From positions 3,162,001 to 3,226,000 of the forward strand of contig NZ_CP107880.1 of NCBI RefSeq assembly GCF_036013745.1: a stretch of DNA of 64,000 nt, read 5' to 3'. Every line of letters begins with the position of its first letter. The first letter of the stretch is position 1. The position numbers and the translations under genes were made by a program. The stretch comes from Streptomyces sp. NBC_00483. Its GTDB lineage: Bacteria; Actinomycetota; Actinomycetes; Streptomycetales; Streptomycetaceae. Shown here in pieces: positions 61,791 to 64,000 of the stretch. The notes beneath the pieces were generated by a model, which saw only the letters and a program-made list of their open reading frames with translations, was not told where the DNA came from and ran no database searches.

Positions 61791-62590
61791 GCACGGACAG
61801 CACAGAGTCTTTCGCCGGCGATGCTGTGCACTCCTGGCTGGACAAGCTCGGCGGACTTCGCAACATCGTGCGGCAGGAGCTCGTGGCCAGGCAGCTCGAC
61901 GAGCAGCTGGCCGCGCGGTTCCCCGTCGGTCAGCGGCTGCGGGTGCTCGACGTGGGGATGGGCCAGGGCACGCAGGCCCTGCGCCTCGCCCGCGCCGGGC
62001 ACAAGGTGACCGGCGTGGAGCAGGATCCGGAGATGGTCGCCGTGGCGGGCCGGGCGCTCGCCGCGGAGCCCGCGGGGGTCCGTGACCGGGTCCGCCTCGT
62101 GCAGGGCAACGGCATGGACACCGGTGTGCACTTCCTGCCGGGGAGCTTCGACGTCGTGCTCTGTCACGGCGTCCTGATGTACGTCGACGATCCCGACGCG
62201 CTGCTCGCGGGCCTGGCCCGGATGCTGGCGCCGGGCGGCCTGCTCTCCCTCGTGGTGCGCAACGGGGACGCGCTCGCGATGCGGCCGGGGCTCGCCGGTG
62301 ACTGGATCGGTGCCCTCGCCGCGTTCGAGTCGGTGAAGTACACGAACCGGCTCGGGCTCGATGTCAGGGCCGACCGGCTCGATGCGCTCACGGAGACGCT
62401 TGCCGGGATCGGGGCGCCGTTGCATGCGTGGTACGGGGTGCGGGTCTTCACGGATCAGGCCGCGGATGGCGCGGGGGCGCCGGAGCACGGGGAGTTGCAG
62501 ACGTTGCTCGCCGCGGAGGAGAAGGCCGGTCGGTCCGACCCGTACCGTCGGGTGGCGGCGCTTCTGCATTTGTGCGGGGTGCGTGGCTGA
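61787..62590 (+). CDS. Class I SAM-dependent methyltransferase, probable CTG start
   Basis: 267 residues if started at CTG 61787, inside CTGA shared with the previous stop. The motif I loop VLDVGMGQGTQALRLA is near residue 50, motif II VEQDPEM, motif III CHGVLMYVDDPDALLAGLARMLAPGGLLSLVV. This layout is of a small-molecule methyltransferase (SmtA/CmoM-like). No ATG/GTG/TTG starts exist between the stop and residue ~12, but an AGGAGA site is 7-8 bases before the CTG. GTG at ~61824 would truncate the N-terminus. Confidence 0.85.
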   Translation: MSTDSTESFAGDAVHSWLDKLGGLRNIVRQELVARQLDEQLAARFPVGQRLRVLDVGMGQGTQALRLARAGHKVTGVEQDPEMVAVAGRALAAEPAGVRDRVRLVQGNGMDTGVHFLPGSFDVVLCHGVLMYVDDPDALLAGLARMLAPGGLLSLVVRNGDALAMRPGLAGDWIGALAAFESVKYTNRLGLDVRADRLDALTETLAGIGAPLHAWYGVRVFTDQAADGAGAPEHGELQTLLAAEEKAGRSDPYRRVAALLHLCGVRG

Positions 62591-62647
62591 GGTCGACCGA
62601 GGGTTCTGCCTCGGCCGACCTCAGTTCGGCGGATGTGGTTGAGGTCG

Positions 62648-62740
62648 CGGGGCTCCGCCCCGGACCCCGCTGCTCAATCGCCGCAGGGGCTTGATTTGGG
62701 GCTCTGCCCCATACCCCGCGCCTCAATCGCCGGCGGGGCT
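62648..62740. repeat. Tandem pair of the GGGGCTCCGCCCC-type repeat
   Basis: 62648-62692 is identical to 23701-23745. A second, diverged copy runs 62698-62740 (GGCTCTGCCCCATACCCCGC then GCCTCAATCGCCGGCGGGG), closer to 20154-20226. They lie between the methyltransferase and the small gene at 62800. Confidence 0.85.
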
Positions 62741-62799
62741 CAAAAAGCTCAACCGCCCCAAGGGCTTGAAAGGCTCAGCCGCCGGCGGGGCTTGAAGGG

Positions 62800-63039
62800 T
62801 CAGTCGTCGGCAGGGGCCGCAGTAGCCGACGTGTCCTCCGCGTGGAGGCTCATCGGGCCGTAGATGACCTTGTCGTCCTCGCTGAGCGTGACCTGGTCGG
62901 CGCCGCCGTCCGCGAGTTGCTTCCAGTACTCGCCGATCCAGGACTCGGCGTCCCCCTGCGTGGTGAACTCCTCGGGCTGTACCGCGGGAGCCACCTCCGT
63001 CCCGTCGGACTTCTCGAACCGCCACGTCCACGCCGCCAT
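62800..63039 (-). CDS. Small conserved protein of unknown function
   Basis: 79 residues starting at ATG 63039 (MAAWTWRFEKSDGTE). It has aromatic, acidic sequence with EEFTTQGDAESWIGEYWKQLADGG and no membrane helix, and ends in an Ala/Thr/Asp tail. I know of similar small proteins in Streptomyces but no function. Divergent to the CobU fusion. Confidence 0.75.
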   Translation of the reverse strand: MAAWTWRFEKSDGTEVAPAVQPEEFTTQGDAESWIGEYWKQLADGGADQVTLSEDDKVIYGPMSLHAEDTSATAAPADD

Positions 63040-63124
63040 GTCAGCCTCCCGGTTACGGATGTCCGATGTCCCCGGAAGCCTATCCGGGCGAGCGTCGATC
63101 AAGGGGGCGCGGGAGGATCTTCCT

Positions 63125-64000
63125 GTGGAACTGACACTGCTCGGCACCGGCGGCCCCGACGGGCTGCCCCGCCCCGACTGCCCTTGCGCCGCCTGCGCGA
63201 CCGCGCTCGGCCGCGACGCCCGTGCCGCGACGGCGGTCCTGATCGACGGAACGCTGCTGCTCGACCTGACGCCCGGGGCCGCGTTCGCCGCGGCCCGTTC
63301 GGGGCACAGCCTCGGCGGCGTACGGCAGGTGCTGCTCTCGCATCCGCACGACGGGCCCGCGGTCGAGGTGCCCGCGGGGCTCCCGCAGCCCGGCCGGGTG
63401 CCGGACGGCCGGGAGCTCGCGCTGCTCACCGGGCACCGGGTGCGGGCGCTTGCCCTGGACGCTCCGGGCACCGGCTACGAGGTGACGGGGCCCGAGGGCG
63501 AGCGGCTGCTCTATCTCCCGCCGGGCACCGCGCCCGCGGGCTTCGAAGAGGCGCGGGCGCCGTACGAGATGGTCCTCGCCGATGTCGTCGGCCGCCCCGA
63601 CGCGCTCGCCCGGCTGCGCTCCGCGGGGGCGATCGGCCCGACCACCGATGTCCTCGCCGTCCATCTGGACCACGACGTCTTCCCGGGCTCCGAGCTCGCG
63701 CGGCGGCTCGCGGCCGCGGGCGCGCGGGCCGTGCCGGACGGCACGACCCTGGACGTCGGCACGTACGAGGACGTGCCCGATGTGCCGCGCAGGACGCTGG
63801 TGCTCGGCGGGGCGCGGTCCGGGAAGTCGGTGGAGGCGGAGCGGCGCCTGGAGGCGTTCCCCGATGTGCTGTACGTGGCGACCGGCGGGACGCGCGGCGG
63901 GGACACGGAGTGGGCGCAGCGGGTGGCCGCGCACCGGGAGCGGCGGCCCGGATCCTGGCGGACGGCCGAGACCTGCGATCTGGTACCGCTGCTCGACGAT
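63125..64000 (+). CDS. cobU: Metallo-hydrolase-like / adenosylcobinamide kinase (CobU) fusion, 3' end outside window
   Basis: 292 codons to the window edge, GTG start. An N-terminal MBL-like region (VELTLLGTGGPDGLPRPDCPC to about residue 215) has TLLGTGG and LSHPHDG but not a full HxHxDH. The C-terminal CobU domain begins near residue 220 with RRTLVLGGARSGKSVEAERR (P-loop) and VLYVATGGTRGGDTEWAQRVAAHRERRP. CobU phosphorylates and guanylylates adenosylcobinamide in B12 assembly. The reading frame is open at base 64000. Confidence 0.88.
   Translation, partial: MELTLLGTGGPDGLPRPDCPCAACATALGRDARAATAVLIDGTLLLDLTPGAAFAAARSGHSLGGVRQVLLSHPHDGPAVEVPAGLPQPGRVPDGRELALLTGHRVRALALDAPGTGYEVTGPEGERLLYLPPGTAPAGFEEARAPYEMVLADVVGRPDALARLRSAGAIGPTTDVLAVHLDHDVFPGSELARRLAAAGARAVPDGTTLDVGTYEDVPDVPRRTLVLGGARSGKSVEAERRLEAFPDVLYVATGGTRGGDTEWAQRVAAHRERRPGSWRTAETCDLVPLLDD

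Overview
The window is a chromosomal core segment of a Streptomyces-type actinomycete. It has very high G+C, many GTG starts, ATGA-type stop/start overlaps, HrdB-like promoters of the TAGGGT class, a class II DAHP synthase, a SAM-IV riboswitch and a bcc-aa3 respiratory cluster. From memory, the gene order follows the S. coelicolor region around SCO2110-SCO2173 (pfkA, glkA, trpD, qcrCAB, ctaCDFE, pspA). Much of the skeleton is also shared with Mycobacterium tuberculosis Rv2176-Rv2205c: PknL-like kinase, aroG, GT87, plsC, fadD15, pimB', NlpC/P60, trpD, qcr/cta, adoK, erpA. No rRNA, tRNA, CRISPR array, prophage or intact insertion sequence was seen.

Layout. 1-1509: end of a thiamine-thiazole operon (thiO-thiS-thiG). 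1610-6239: PASTA Ser/Thr kinase, endonuclease IV, a gene remnant, a sulfite-oxidase-like molybdoenzyme, bacterioferritin, and its ferredoxin behind an iron box. 6338-10868: aromatic biosynthesis, with class II DAHP synthase on the minus strand and a fused TrpE-TrpG behind a Trp-Trp-Trp attenuator leader, then a D-2-hydroxyacid dehydrogenase whose 3' end overlaps trpEG. 10951-18921: phosphofructokinase, a two-component system, PlsC acyltransferase, lipase/esterase, nuclease-fold protein, glucokinase and its DUF5304 neighbour. 18990-27512: ArsA-like ATPase, SRPBCC protein, phosphoesterase, acyl-CoA synthetase, PimB'-like and GT87 glycosyltransferases, and a lipoprotein with a HExxH-type motif. 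27734-33437: two tandem NlpC/P60 cell-wall hydrolases, NYN nuclease-like protein, rhomboid protease, Lrp-type RAM protein and a glycerate-kinase remnant.

33389-36239: a class V aminotransferase under a SAM-IV riboswitch with a tiny uORF, and trpD. 36373-45746: the respiratory core (qcrB-qcrA-qcrC, ctaE, then ctaF-ctaD-ctaC), with a degenerate receiver-like protein and an L,D-transpeptidase lipoprotein set between the two halves. 46476-52749: NifS-TusA fusion, adenosine kinase, two uncharacterised proteins, erpA and nadA. 52897-58194: a large HAE1-type RND pump divided by a short gap from a LuxR/DesK-type two-component system. 59810-64000: PspAA-PspA envelope stress pair, DUF3043 membrane protein, a methyltransferase that seems to start with CTG, a small conserved protein, and the 5' part of a metallo-hydrolase-like/CobU fusion.

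Non-coding structure is the least explained part. Five tandem 75-bp units lie at 46035-46390. A shuffled mosaic of 100-200-bp blocks lies at 58299-59050, and a ~59-bp degenerate array at 59290-59560. Two dispersed GC-rich repeat families occur in gaps throughout. The best-supported regulatory elements are the trp attenuator (7859-7972), the SAM-IV riboswitch (34950-35088) and the DmdR/IdeR-type iron box (6294-6312). I saw no clearly new defence or biosynthetic system. The most unusual items are listed in the findings.
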